Below are positions 1 to 8,349 of a stretch of 50,712 nt of DNA, one piece after another (within the stretch, counting starts at the first letter, position 1; each line of letters begins with the position of its first letter). The notes beneath the pieces are model-generated. The model was not told the origin of the DNA. It saw nothing but the letters and a program-made list of their open reading frames with translations, and did not search any database. Location: the NCBI GenBank assembly GCA_913041125.1, contig CAJWHM010000013.1:1-50712 (forward strand), in the 5' to 3' direction. This stretch comes from an uncultured Bacteroidota bacterium (GTDB taxonomy: Bacteria; Bacteroidota; Bacteroidia; Flavobacteriales; Flavobacteriaceae). A program made the position numbers and the translations under genes.

Positions 1-148
1 GTATCTGAGCATTAGAATAACTCATCTTAATACACATACAAACCTTGATCTCAGACGGGGTTAAATTATCAACAACTTTTACTAAACTTTTAGTAAAGTC
101 CGGATAAATCTTCGCAAAACGTAGCTCAAAATTTTCTACTACTTCCAA
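1..148 (-). CDS. LuxR-type HTH transcriptional regulator, partial (runs off left edge)
   Basis: Translating the minus strand from 148 to the window edge gives an open frame containing NLTPSEIKVCMCIKMSYSNA. This matches the start of the LuxR/GerE helix-turn-helix as found at the C-terminus of many Bacteroidota sensor-regulators (typical form LTPxEhxhCxhhxhxhSxxEI). The stretch before it, FELRFAKIYPDF, resembles the linker that precedes that HTH in the family. A TAA stop lies at 149-151 directly before a TTG at 146-148 and no in-frame ATG exists before the HTH. It is therefore either a short HTH-only protein with a TTG start or the surviving tail of a larger regulator. DNA-binding function is inferred from family; target and signal are unknown. 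Confidence 0.6.
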   Translation of the reverse strand, partial: MEVVENFELRFAKIYPDFTKSLVKVVDNLTPSEIKVCMCIKMSYSNAQI

Positions 149-255
149 TTAAAAGGGTTTAAACCGAAATAAAACTAAAAATTAATGTGATACAATGAAC
201 AATAAAGTCTCTTTGCAGTAGAAATGCAGTATAAAAACTTAAGGAAAATATAATG

Positions 256-337
256 TACCTCGGGTGGGAATCGAACCCACACTCCCGAAAGAACTGGATT
301 TTGAATCCAGCGCGTCTACCAGTTCCGCCACCGAGGC
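256..337 (-). tRNA. tRNA-Leu (anticodon CAA)
   Basis: Read on the minus strand, the sequence folds as a cloverleaf. The 7-bp acceptor stem pairs GCCTCGG with CCGAGGT (one terminal G-U pair), the D-arm is GCG..CGC with GGTAGA in the loop, and the anticodon stem CTGGA/TCCAG encloses loop TTCAAAA, giving anticodon CAA (reads UUG). A variable arm of about 13 nt (class II, as in Leu) and T-arm GTGGG-TTCGATT-CCCAC follow. The discriminator base is A, as expected for Leu. The 3' CCA is not encoded. An apparent protein frame running through this region (159-407, minus) is an artefact of the tRNA. Confidence 0.95.
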
Positions 338-422
338 ATAGTTTTTTCCAGGGGCGTAAAAGTACTAAAATATTTTTTTCTATGTTTTGATTCCAAGGAC
401 ATTCCACAGCAAAATTTATTTT

Positions 423-430
423 TAAATTTG
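423..430 (+). promoter_or_regulatory. -10 element (TAnnTTTG) of prs
   Basis: TAAATTTG matches the Bacteroidota -10 consensus TAnnTTTG exactly and ends 16 nt before the prs ATG at 447. No clear -33 TTG-type box was seen at the usual spacing. It is one of about eleven such matches placed just upstream of genes in this window. Confidence 0.55.
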
Positions 431-446
431 TGCTTTATTCCTCCAT

Positions 447-1379
447 ATGAAAACATCTGCTAAAATTTTTTCCTGTTCGCAAAGTAAAACTCTTGCCGAA
501 AAAATCGCTAAAGAATTTGGTACTCCATTAGGTAATGTTAATTTTTCAAAATATAGCGATGGTGAATTTCAACCCTCCTTTGAAGAATCCATTCGAGGCG
601 CTCGAGTATTTATTATCGGATCTACTGAACCCTCCTCTGAAAACTTAATGGAACTGCTTTTAATGCTAGACGCTGCAAAAAGAGCATCAGCTAGACATAT
701 CACTGCTGTGATTCCTTATTTTGGATGGGCGCGACAAGACCGCAAGGACAAACCAAGGGTACCGATAGGAGCTAAACTGATTGCAAAAATTTTAGAGACC
801 GCAGGTGCAACAAGGATTATAACCATGGATTTACATGCTGATCAGATTCAAGGATTTTTTGAAAAGCCTGTTGATCACCTTTTTGCCTCTACCATATTTC
901 TTCCCTATATCGAATCATTAAAATTATCAAACTTAACCATAGCCTCACCTGATATGGGGGGATCAAAAAGGGCTTATGCCTACTCTAAATTTTTATCTAG
1001 CGACGTGGTGATTTGTTACAAGCAAAGAGCCAAAGCAAATGTAATTTCCCATATGGAACTCATAGGTGATGTGACAGGGAAAAATGTGATTCTAGTAGAT
1101 GATATGGTAGACACTGCAGGCACCCTAACAAAAGCAGCAGACATCATGAAAGAAAGAGGAGCGATCTCGGTTCGTGCGATATGTACTCACGCCATACTTT
1201 CTGGTAATGCTTATGAAAAAATTGAAAACTCACAACTAGAAGAATTAATTGTTACTGATTCTATTGCTCCAAGAATTAGTCACAATAAAGTAAAAGTGTT
1301 ATCTTGCGCCCCGTTATTCGCCGAAGTAATGCATAACGTGCACTACAACAAGTCAATAGCATCTAAATTTATAATGTAA
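447..1379 (+). CDS. prs: Ribose-phosphate pyrophosphokinase (PRPP synthetase)
   Basis: Cytoplasmic enzyme that makes 5-phosphoribosyl 1-pyrophosphate from ribose 5-phosphate and ATP, feeding purine, pyrimidine, NAD, His and Trp synthesis. The 310-residue length is normal for class I enzymes. Visible signatures are SKYSDGE (34-40), the catalytic flexible loop PYFGWARQDRKDKPR (90-104; Tyr is more usual where this protein has Trp94), the MDLHADQIQGFF segment (127-138) and the PRPP-binding loop VDDMVDTAGTL (217-227). It starts at an ATG 16 nt after a TAnnTTTG box and is followed after 17 nt by rplY, so prs and rplY probably form one transcript, a common bacterial pairing. Confidence 0.97.
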   Translation: MKTSAKIFSCSQSKTLAEKIAKEFGTPLGNVNFSKYSDGEFQPSFEESIRGARVFIIGSTEPSSENLMELLLMLDAAKRASARHITAVIPYFGWARQDRKDKPRVPIGAKLIAKILETAGATRIITMDLHADQIQGFFEKPVDHLFASTIFLPYIESLKLSNLTIASPDMGGSKRAYAYSKFLSSDVVICYKQRAKANVISHMELIGDVTGKNVILVDDMVDTAGTLTKAADIMKERGAISVRAICTHAILSGNAYEKIENSQLEELIVTDSIAPRISHNKVKVLSCAPLFAEVMHNVHYNKSIASKFIM

Positions 1380-1396
1380 ACAATAATTAAAAAATA

Positions 1397-2080
1397 ATGA
1401 AATCGATAACCATTAATGGATCTAAAAGAGAAAGCGTGGGCAAGGTAGCTACCAAAGCCTTACGTAATGCTGGCAGAGTTCCGTGTGTACTTTATGGTGG
1501 TGGTGAGCCCCTCCATTTTTCTGCACCTGAACTCGATTTCAGTAAACTTGTCTATACTCCTAATGCCCACACAGTAGAAATTATTCTTGAAGATGGAAGT
1601 AAAATTGCAGCCATCATGCAAGACATACAATTTCACCCCTTGACAGATAGAATATTACATGTTGACTTTTATCAGCTATTTGATGATAAAGAAGTGTCCA
1701 TGAACATACCTGTTAAAATAGAAGGAGCTGCACCCGGTGTTTTAAACAGTGGTGGGGTGTTAAGTAGAAATAAAAGGAAGCTAAGAGTTAAAGCACTTCC
1801 AGCTAACCTGCCTGATTATATTATAGCTGACATTTCTAAATTAGAATTAGGAAATAAGCTTTATACATCTGATTTACAATCAGATAATTACATATTTCTT
1901 CATCCAGACAACACCGTTGTTTGTCAAGTAAGAACTTCTAGAGCTTCTATTAAAGAAGAAGAAGCTGTAGAAGAAACAGAAGGCACTGAAGCATCTGCAG
2001 AAGCACCTAAGGAAGGTGCTCCAGCAGCAAAAGAAGGATCTGAAGCGCCTAAAGAAGGTGGTGGTGAAAAAGAATCTTAA
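1397..2080 (+). CDS. rplY: 50S ribosomal protein L25/general stress protein Ctc
   Basis: Binds 5S rRNA in the large ribosomal subunit. The N-terminal domain (about 1-90: [16 protein letters not shown]..., [11 protein letters not shown] at 28-38) is the L25 fold, and residues about 95-180 form the second beta domain typical of the longer Ctc/TL5 form. The last ~40 residues are low-complexity and rich in Glu/Ala/Gly, with EAPKEG repeated twice. This acidic tail is common in Bacteroidota homologues and probably disordered. It lies 17 nt downstream of prs and is followed by an intrinsic terminator at 2115-2151, so the prs-rplY unit appears closed. Confidence 0.95.
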   Translation: MKSITINGSKRESVGKVATKALRNAGRVPCVLYGGGEPLHFSAPELDFSKLVYTPNAHTVEIILEDGSKIAAIMQDIQFHPLTDRILHVDFYQLFDDKEVSMNIPVKIEGAAPGVLNSGGVLSRNKRKLRVKALPANLPDYIIADISKLELGNKLYTSDLQSDNYIFLHPDNTVVCQVRTSRASIKEEEAVEETEGTEASAEAPKEGAPAAKEGSEAPKEGGGEKES

Positions 2081-2114
2081 GCATAAGAGATAACTTTATT
2101 TTAATAAAGTACAA

Positions 2115-2151
2115 AGCATGTGATTCTATAGTCGCATGCTTTTTTTATTTT
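2115..2151 (+). terminator. Rho-independent terminator after rplY
   Basis: A 9-bp stem AGCATGTGA / TCGCATGCT (one G-U pair, 8-nt loop) spans 2115-2140 and runs into a T-rich tract with seven consecutive T at 2140-2146. It lies between the rplY stop (2080) and the pth start (2157). Confidence 0.8.
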
Positions 2152-2156
2152 AGAGC

Positions 2157-2774
2157 ATGAGTCTCTTAAAAAGATTATTTAAAAGGAGGACCCCAACTTT
2201 AGAGATGAAAAAATATTTAATCGTAGGTCTTGGAAATATTGGTGAAGAATATAAAAATACTCGCCATAATGTAGGATTTCAAATCCTTGATCACCTAGCT
2301 GAAAAAAATCAGCTCGGCTGGGAGGTAAAAAAACTAGGTAGCTATACTAGTTTAAAGGTTAAGGGGAGACAATTTATACTTATAAAACCCAATACCTTTA
2401 TGAATAGAAGCGGAAAAGCCGTTCGTTACTGGGCACTGCAAGAAAAAATTCCACTGGAGAATATTTTAATTGCAACTGATGAGCTGCACCTGCCCTTCGG
2501 GTCTATAAGATTAAGATCTAAAGGCAGCCCTGCTGGACACAATGGGCTTAAAGATGTAGAGGCTCAGCTTAATACACCCCACTACAGCAGGCTTCGCTTT
2601 GGAATTGGTCAAGAGCAAAAAGCTTATGACCAAGTAAAATTTGTTCTTGATCCGTGGGATAAAAAAGAAGAGGATGCCTTACCTAAAATAATCGAAAAAT
2701 GTGCTGAGGCAATTATTTGTTTTGGACTAGAGGGAATAAATACGGCTATGAATAAATTCAATGGCAGTATTTAA
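2157..2774 (+). CDS. pth: Peptidyl-tRNA hydrolase
   Basis: Hydrolyses peptidyl-tRNA dropped from stalled ribosomes, recycling tRNA. The family core begins at MKKYLIVGLGNIG (17-29). Residues matching the E. coli active-site set are Asn27, His37 (TRHNVGF), Asp108 (ATDEL) and Asn129 (GHNG), and NTFMNRSG at 79-86 is also conserved. The chosen ATG gives a 16-residue basic extension (MSLLKRLFKRR...), which I recall from other flavobacterial Pth. The alternative is the ATG at 2205, preceded by an AAGGAGG-like stretch at a rather long 14-nt spacing. The start is uncertain because the rplY terminator ends only 5 nt before 2157. Its 3' end overlaps the convergent lipoprotein gene by 4 bp. Confidence 0.93.
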   Translation: MSLLKRLFKRRTPTLEMKKYLIVGLGNIGEEYKNTRHNVGFQILDHLAEKNQLGWEVKKLGSYTSLKVKGRQFILIKPNTFMNRSGKAVRYWALQEKIPLENILIATDELHLPFGSIRLRSKGSPAGHNGLKDVEAQLNTPHYSRLRFGIGQEQKAYDQVKFVLDPWDKKEEDALPKIIEKCAEAIICFGLEGINTAMNKFNGSI

Positions 2775-3445
2775 TCCGTTTGAAAACTAAAAACTTTTGA
2801 TCGGGATTGATTTTGATTTTCATCTATTGTAATTACCTGCCAAAAATATTCTGAATTTTCTTCTAATATCTCTGAAGTTTGTGTTTGTAATATTCCATCT
2901 CTTTTTAGTGAAAGCTGATCCTCACTATTTCCTATATAGAGCTGATAAGACTCAATATCTTCATCTAAATCTTTTGCCTGCCAACTAAAGAGGACTTCAC
3001 CTGATACATTCAAAGTAACTGTAGAATTATTCTCCGGTGAAATTAATTTTGCGGGAAAAGGAAAATGACTCTCTTCAGGAGAATCTTCAAGATAAAAACT
3101 CCAAGTCTGGCTATCAGCAGTAACCGTTGTAAGACTCGCTTTAGATCTAACAAACCAGCGATAGGGCGCTCCCGCTGGAAGAATTACTGAAACATTTAAA
3201 AGGTAGGTTGTGGATCTGAACTGCTGGTTTGTAAGAGTATTTTCGATTATCAATTCATACTGATCCGTATTTAGTGCAGCTGTCCATTGAAAGCGAACTT
3301 GTCTCTCTAGATCATTTACTCTTGACGCAGTAGTACACGATTCTAAATTATTTGGAGCAACTAAATTAACAGATTCAGGATCAGGAATTGGATCGGGACC
3401 ACAACCCAAATAGATTAAAATCATAAATAAAAAAACTTTTTTCAT
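2771..3445 (-). CDS. Predicted lipoprotein with two fibronectin-III-like domains
   Basis: No specific function recognised. The N-terminus MKKVFLFMILIYLGC is a short lipoprotein signal with the lipid-modified Cys at 15, so the protein is expected to be membrane anchored facing the periplasm or the surface. Two beta-sandwich repeats follow (about 28-118 and 130-224), both with the FN3-like pattern hFxWxA...YELxI / FSWQA...YQLYI and ending in a W-S-F or F-S-F strand. The start codon overlaps the stop of the upstream protease gene by 4 nt (ATGA), which implies translational coupling. I infer a surface partner or anchor for that protease; this is not shown by any motif. Confidence 0.75.
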   Translation of the reverse strand: MKKVFLFMILIYLGCGPDPIPDPESVNLVAPNNLESCTTASRVNDLERQVRFQWTAALNTDQYELIIENTLTNQQFRSTTYLLNVSVILPAGAPYRWFVRSKASLTTVTADSQTWSFYLEDSPEESHFPFPAKLISPENNSTVTLNVSGEVLFSWQAKDLDEDIESYQLYIGNSEDQLSLKRDGILQTQTSEILEENSEYFWQVITIDENQNQSRSKVFSFQTD

Positions 3446-6400
3446 CGCTTTAATAATTTATGAGTTTCACTATGGCTGCCGTAATCAATTTGTAAAACAT
3501 ACCAACCCCTAGGGAATGATCCCATAGAAATAGTATGAGTCCCTTTAATTTGAGAAACTTTTTCTCTTTTAAGCAAAAGTTCACCTGAGGCTGAAAATAA
3601 ATACACATCTGCTACCTTATCTTTAGGTAATATCAAATTAATTTTTTCAATAAATGGATTTGGAAAAACTTTAGTTTGGGATTCCAAATTAATCCAATCC
3701 TCAAAAATCCCTTGGCATATTTTATCTGTTTTAACCTTAATGCTGTTTAGTTTTTTGTTTAACGGAAGCTCAACGGTATTTTTATCTGTAACCATATAAG
3801 TCTTTTCATTTATTAAAACCTCATAGTTACCTCCTCCAGATAAATTTAGTGATACAGTTTGTTTTGAAGGATTGTATGTTGATATAACTCCCAGCTCTTC
3901 AGGGGAGTTTATTTTAGTAAAGAAGCAATACTGAAAATCAGGAAAACGGATTGAATAAACACATATATCATATCCTCCTGAAGCAAGATTATCAAGAGTT
4001 TTTCCATTTTCAGTAAAAATTAAATCCCTTTGATATCCCTGGGGACCAATAATTTCAGCTCTGTAAGAGAAGTTAGCAACTGCATCAAATCTTAAAGACC
4101 CGTTTTGATTATTAGGACAACTTGTATCTTTTTTCGTTATGCTAATGTTTTGCTCTGAAAAAATATCACACACATCCCCTATTCCATTATTGTCGATATC
4201 TGATTGATCCTCATTGGTTATAAGGGGACAATTATCCTCACTATCAACAAATGAATCATTATCACTATTTAATTCAATGACACCTTCCACACATAAATCA
4301 ATTTCAAATTCTAATAGCTTACCTGTATCATTTTTAAATTCATCCAATACCAATAGTCTCCACTCACCTCTTGATGAAGTTCCATATAAAAGACTAAAAT
4401 CTTGAGTTGGTCTGTAGGTTCCTGTAAATGGTGCCGAACCCTCATTTATACTTATAGTGGCTTCTTGATCAAAAATAGTTCGAGTATAGTTATCACTTGA
4501 CCCCCCCTGAGCGGAAGATAATAAATAACGATCTCCATTAGGAGCAATAAGATATAATGAAAGATCCTCTAACCAGCTATGAGTTAAATCTACAAGAACA
4601 TCTATATCTAATATAGGGGCGTCATAATTTATATTGATTACTGAGTAGGTTTCTCCCTCATCATTATCTGTGGCGTCAACTAAATCTTTAGGAAGATCAT
4701 TTGACCTGTAGCTGGAACAAGATGTTGAATTAGTTATAAAAGAATAAACCTGTGAAAAGTCTGAGCTGCCACAATTATTTTGATTTTGAATACGCCAATA
4801 ATACTGGGTTGAAGCAGATAATTTCTGAGTTTGAAGCTCAGATGCAGTAACTAAAGAATCTAAAATCAAAGATTCAAAGCTTGAGATTTTAGAAAGTTGA
4901 ATTCTAGTACGATCTACATTCGATCCTTTTTCCCAAGATAAAACAGGACTTAAACTTACGTTAGCTTGCTCATTAAAAGGTTCTAATAAATTTAATTCAT
5001 CGTAAGTATCACTTCGCTGTTTCAAAATAAAAGGGAATGATTCTGAATTATTATTGTAATTAGCCACTAAATTAAAATTGTAATCTCCTGAGGTTAAAGA
5101 AGAGAGTCCATTTAATACAAATGATCCTGAAGTGTCTGAAGAGCCATAAGTTGATTTTGAATATTCTACTTCTACTCCCACTGGCAAGGGGCTAATTTGA
5201 AGAGTGAAATTGCTATCAAAATTATCTTCTTTTTCGATATTAAAATCAAACTGCAGTGAATTTTCACCACAATTTTCTTCAATAAATGAATTTAGATTTA
5301 AAACTAAATCTCTAGATTGAATTGTAAAAGGAGTAGAGTTGATTGCAAAAAAGATATTACTTACCGGTTTTATCTTTATCCTTGCACTTGTAGTGTCAAT
5401 ACCATTTGGAATAATTACCTGCGAAGAGCCATTATTAGGAACTGATTCAGCTAATACAATTGGAAACGTACTTCCTCCATCTGTAGATAATAAAATATTT
5501 ACACTTGATGCGTTAATCGGACTTTTATCTGTCCCCGCAACATTCCATAGAACCTCCTCTAAAGACCCACCTTTTATAATAGTACCAAATTGGTTTTGTG
5601 AATCCATCGTGAATGGACCTGCGTTAGCAATTGAAGTAATCTGAATTTTATCCTGTGCTATTTGACTAAAAGAGGCCGTTTGCTTTCGAACTGTAAGTCC
5701 CCAATTTATAGTTCTACCCACCAGTGGTACAGTCTCCCAATCATCAAACATTTTTGGGTTTTCTTCTGTTAACTCATTTTTTAACACACGATCTAAATTG
5801 GGTATTATTCTTTTAGGATTAGATTTAGGAAGCACAGACCTTACCAGTGCTCCAGTTTGATTATTGGGTCCAAAATTACTGGATGTGATTTCTGCACTAT
5901 CCAATTGTTCCCAACAGTAATTAAAGCTTTCTGAAGTATTTCCGATTATAGTGTCAATAGATAATTCGTAAGCTGTACCAATCGGAATCTTATAGTCTTT
6001 ACCTGCATCAATACTAAATGTATCTAGAGATACACTTTCTGATGTCCCACAAGAAATGGTATTCACATATTCTAAAATATTTTGAATACTATAATAATGA
6101 AAATATGGATCCCCATGCTGCTGAAGATCATCCTCACCAGTAATTCCAGCATATCCCATTATTGTAGATCCACTACCAGGCTCTACATTAAAACCTGTTC
6201 CCTCAGTTTCAAAAGAATAAGTATGATAGGCGCCAAATTGATGACCTATTTCATGACCCGCGTAATCAAGATCAAAATAATCATTGCGGAAAGTTCCCCC
6301 GTAGATATCTCTAAAAGGGTGTGTTGAATACCCTTGCGCTTTTTCCCCTGAAATACATACGCAGCCTATACATCCTGCATCGCCATTGGGTTCTCCATAA

Positions 6401-7281
6401 TCAAATAAATGCCCTACATCATATGCCCCATCTCCTAGCTCTTGATCCAAAGTTGTTTGAAGTTCAGTACTAAAATTTCCTGTGTAGGGATCCGTATTTG
6501 GATCACTATAAAGTAAACTAGCATCGGAAACTAACTCAAGTCTAACGTTTAAATCTCTTTCGAAGATTACATTAATTCTATTAAGAGTACTTAAAACTGC
6601 AGCAAGAGCATCCTCACTATTAGATCCATTTGAATTATCATTATCCCCCCAAAAACTGGTGAATTCTCCTGTAGAAGATATAGCAATTCTAAATGTACGA
6701 ATGGATTCAGATGCAAATTGTTTTTTTGATTTGTTCTGTTTCAACTTATGTCTTGATAAACCGATTTCTGTTTTACAAAACAAAGGTGCACTTGAATCTT
6801 TCTTATTTTTTAGATATGTGTAATGTAAGTTTTTCTCACCCCTTACCGGCTGAATAAAATAATCTGGTGCATCTTCAAATTGTAACCACCCATTAATACC
6901 TCCATATTGTGTGCTTAGGCTAAGTCTTACGTTAGGTCTTGTTTTACTAATCCCCTTGTAGGTTTTAAGATTAGGATATTTCTCTGCAAGATGCTTTGAA
7001 AGTAATGGTGTTGGTTCTATTTCAAATACTTCTTCTTCTCCTTTTTCATTAGGGAGTGTTATTTCATTTTTAGTCTTCTTTGAATTTAAATTATATGACG
7101 ATAAAATATTCGCAGGCATTTTAAAGAACCGCTCTTTTAAAACATCAAATTGATTTATTTGATTATAGCTTTTAACCTGTGTCCAATGATCTTGACCTAA
7201 TAAGAATTGGAAGGAAATTAAAAGAAAAATAGTCCACCAAATACTTAACTCTTTAAGGCGATAAATGTTGCGCTTTTTCAA
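3442..7281 (-). CDS. Secreted reprolysin-like zinc metalloprotease with P-domain and T9SS sorting tail
   Basis: Large secreted protease of 1279 residues. In order: signal peptide (about 1-30), propeptide-like region, and a metzincin catalytic domain with zinc motif HEIGHQFGAYH (343-353) and Met-turn region IMGYAGI (374-380). Beta-rich linkers and an FN3-like module (about 761-852) follow, then a proprotein-convertase P-domain (about 855-998, with LEDLSLYLIAPNG and GEWRLLVLD), a thrombospondin-3-like calcium repeat (about 1005-1040, DSDNDSFVDSEDNCP) and a C-terminal type A T9SS signal starting VFPNPF (1205). It should leave the cell through the type IX system whose translocon, sprA, is also in this window. 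The start is TTG at 7281; no in-frame ATG lies close upstream. Substrate unknown. A Cys cluster CIGCVC lies at 304-309. Confidence 0.88.
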   Translation of the reverse strand: MKKRNIYRLKELSIWWTIFLLISFQFLLGQDHWTQVKSYNQINQFDVLKERFFKMPANILSSYNLNSKKTKNEITLPNEKGEEEVFEIEPTPLLSKHLAEKYPNLKTYKGISKTRPNVRLSLSTQYGGINGWLQFEDAPDYFIQPVRGEKNLHYTYLKNKKDSSAPLFCKTEIGLSRHKLKQNKSKKQFASESIRTFRIAISSTGEFTSFWGDNDNSNGSNSEDALAAVLSTLNRINVIFERDLNVRLELVSDASLLYSDPNTDPYTGNFSTELQTTLDQELGDGAYDVGHLFDYGEPNGDAGCIGCVCISGEKAQGYSTHPFRDIYGGTFRNDYFDLDYAGHEIGHQFGAYHTYSFETEGTGFNVEPGSGSTIMGYAGITGEDDLQQHGDPYFHYYSIQNILEYVNTISCGTSESVSLDTFSIDAGKDYKIPIGTAYELSIDTIIGNTSESFNYCWEQLDSAEITSSNFGPNNQTGALVRSVLPKSNPKRIIPNLDRVLKNELTEENPKMFDDWETVPLVGRTINWGLTVRKQTASFSQIAQDKIQITSIANAGPFTMDSQNQFGTIIKGGSLEEVLWNVAGTDKSPINASSVNILLSTDGGSTFPIVLAESVPNNGSSQVIIPNGIDTTSARIKIKPVSNIFFAINSTPFTIQSRDLVLNLNSFIEENCGENSLQFDFNIEKEDNFDSNFTLQISPLPVGVEVEYSKSTYGSSDTSGSFVLNGLSSLTSGDYNFNLVANYNNNSESFPFILKQRSDTYDELNLLEPFNEQANVSLSPVLSWEKGSNVDRTRIQLSKISSFESLILDSLVTASELQTQKLSASTQYYWRIQNQNNCGSSDFSQVYSFITNSTSCSSYRSNDLPKDLVDATDNDEGETYSVININYDAPILDIDVLVDLTHSWLEDLSLYLIAPNGDRYLLSSAQGGSSDNYTRTIFDQEATISINEGSAPFTGTYRPTQDFSLLYGTSSRGEWRLLVLDEFKNDTGKLLEFEIDLCVEGVIELNSDNDSFVDSEDNCPLITNEDQSDIDNNGIGDVCDIFSEQNISITKKDTSCPNNQNGSLRFDAVANFSYRAEIIGPQGYQRDLIFTENGKTLDNLASGGYDICVYSIRFPDFQYCFFTKINSPEELGVISTYNPSKQTVSLNLSGGGNYEVLINEKTYMVTDKNTVELPLNKKLNSIKVKTDKICQGIFEDWINLESQTKVFPNPFIEKINLILPKDKVADVYLFSASGELLLKREKVSQIKGTHTISMGSFPRGWYVLQIDYGSHSETHKLLKR

Positions 7282-7344
7282 TTCCGGCCATTGAAGTATT
7301 GGTTAAAAATAAACAAACTAATTCTTCTGTAACTGATATTAACG

Positions 7345-7352
7345 TACTTTTG
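7345..7352 (+). promoter_or_regulatory. -10 element (TAnnTTTG) of ribF
   Basis: TACTTTTG fits the Bacteroidota -10 consensus exactly and ends 27 nt before the ribF ATG at 7380, within the 98-nt divergent gap between ribF and the protease gene. Confidence 0.5.
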
Positions 7353-7379
7353 TAAAGCAAAAATGAAGACGTTTTTTTA

Positions 7380-8309
7380 ATGAAGGTTTTTCACGGAATT
7401 GAAAACTACTCCTACTCTACCAAATCAATTTTAACCATTGGAACCTTTGATGGTGTTCACATAGGACATCAAAAAATAATTCGCTCTTTAGTGAGTCAAG
7501 CTAGAGAAAAAAATCTACAAGCAAATATTCTAACATTTTTTCCTCATCCTAGGATGATTTTACAAAAAGAAACAAGCATTAAATTAATTGATACTCAAAA
7601 AGAAAAAGAAAAAATTCTTAAAAGTTTAGGTATTGATAATTTAATTGTACATCCTTTTTCAAAAGATTTTTCTAGACTTACCGCTACAGAGTTTACAAGA
7701 GATATACTTGTAGGTCAACTAGGGATTTCATCTCTTTATATTGGTTATGATCACCGTTTTGGAAAAAATAGAGAGGCTACCGTTGAAGATCTAATTGAAT
7801 TCGGTAGAATGTTCGATTTTGAAGTTATTACTATTCCAGCTCAAGATGTTTCTTCTATTACAGTGAGTTCAACCAAAATAAGAGATGCTATAAAAAATAG
7901 TGAGTTTGAAAAAGTAAAAAATTTTCTTGGCCGCCCGTATGAACTTAATGGCATTGTAATAAAAGGAGACGGCCTAGGCAGAACAATTGGTTTCCCTACT
8001 GCCAATTTAAAAATTGATGAGCAGTATAAACTCATTCCCAATAAAGGAGTCTATCTGATTAGGGCCCTTTATAATGAAAATAATTATCTAGGAATGATGA
8101 ATATTGGAAATAGACCTACCATTGACGGTGAAAGCCAAACACAAGAAGTACACCTTTTTGATTTCAATAAAAGCATTTATGGTGATCCTATAAAAGTTTG
8201 TTTTCTTGAAAAAATTCGAGATGAGAAAAAGTTTGATTCCCTAGAAGAATTGAAAGAACAACTTGTTAAAGATCAAGAAAATTGTAAAAGAATCATAAGT
8301 AGTCTATAG
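7380..8309 (+). CDS. ribF: Bifunctional riboflavin kinase/FAD synthetase
   Basis: Converts riboflavin to FMN and then FAD. The N-terminal adenylyltransferase domain (about 1-180) carries the nucleotidyltransferase motif GTFDGVHIGH (21-30), the middle motif GYDHRFGKN (122-130) and the VSSTKIR motif (162-168). The C-terminal riboflavin kinase domain (about 185-309) carries GDGLGRTIGFPTAN (196-209) and the metal/substrate region GMMNIGNRPT. The 309-residue length is normal. It has its own predicted promoter and is followed after 40 nt by serS, which also has one. Confidence 0.96.
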   Translation: MKVFHGIENYSYSTKSILTIGTFDGVHIGHQKIIRSLVSQAREKNLQANILTFFPHPRMILQKETSIKLIDTQKEKEKILKSLGIDNLIVHPFSKDFSRLTATEFTRDILVGQLGISSLYIGYDHRFGKNREATVEDLIEFGRMFDFEVITIPAQDVSSITVSSTKIRDAIKNSEFEKVKNFLGRPYELNGIVIKGDGLGRTIGFPTANLKIDEQYKLIPNKGVYLIRALYNENNYLGMMNIGNRPTIDGESQTQEVHLFDFNKSIYGDPIKVCFLEKIRDEKKFDSLEELKEQLVKDQENCKRIISSL

Positions 8310-8326
8310 CCATCATAAAATTACTT

Positions 8327-8334
8327 TATTTTTG
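8327..8334 (+). promoter_or_regulatory. -10 element (TAnnTTTG) of serS operon
   Basis: TATTTTTG fits the consensus and ends 15 nt before the serS ATG (8350), in the 40-nt ribF-serS gap. A transcription start about 7 nt downstream would leave a leader of under 10 nt. Confidence 0.55.
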
Positions 8335-8349
8335 CACAAATGATATTTC

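Noticed and set aside
159-407. Minus-strand open frame of 82 residues
   Set aside because: It reads straight through tRNA-Leu(CAA) at 256-337 and has no protein-like composition; the tRNA explains the region.
4214-6327. Several plus-strand frames inside the protease gene
   Set aside because: They are antisense to a continuous, domain-rich 1279-residue protein and show no domain of their own.
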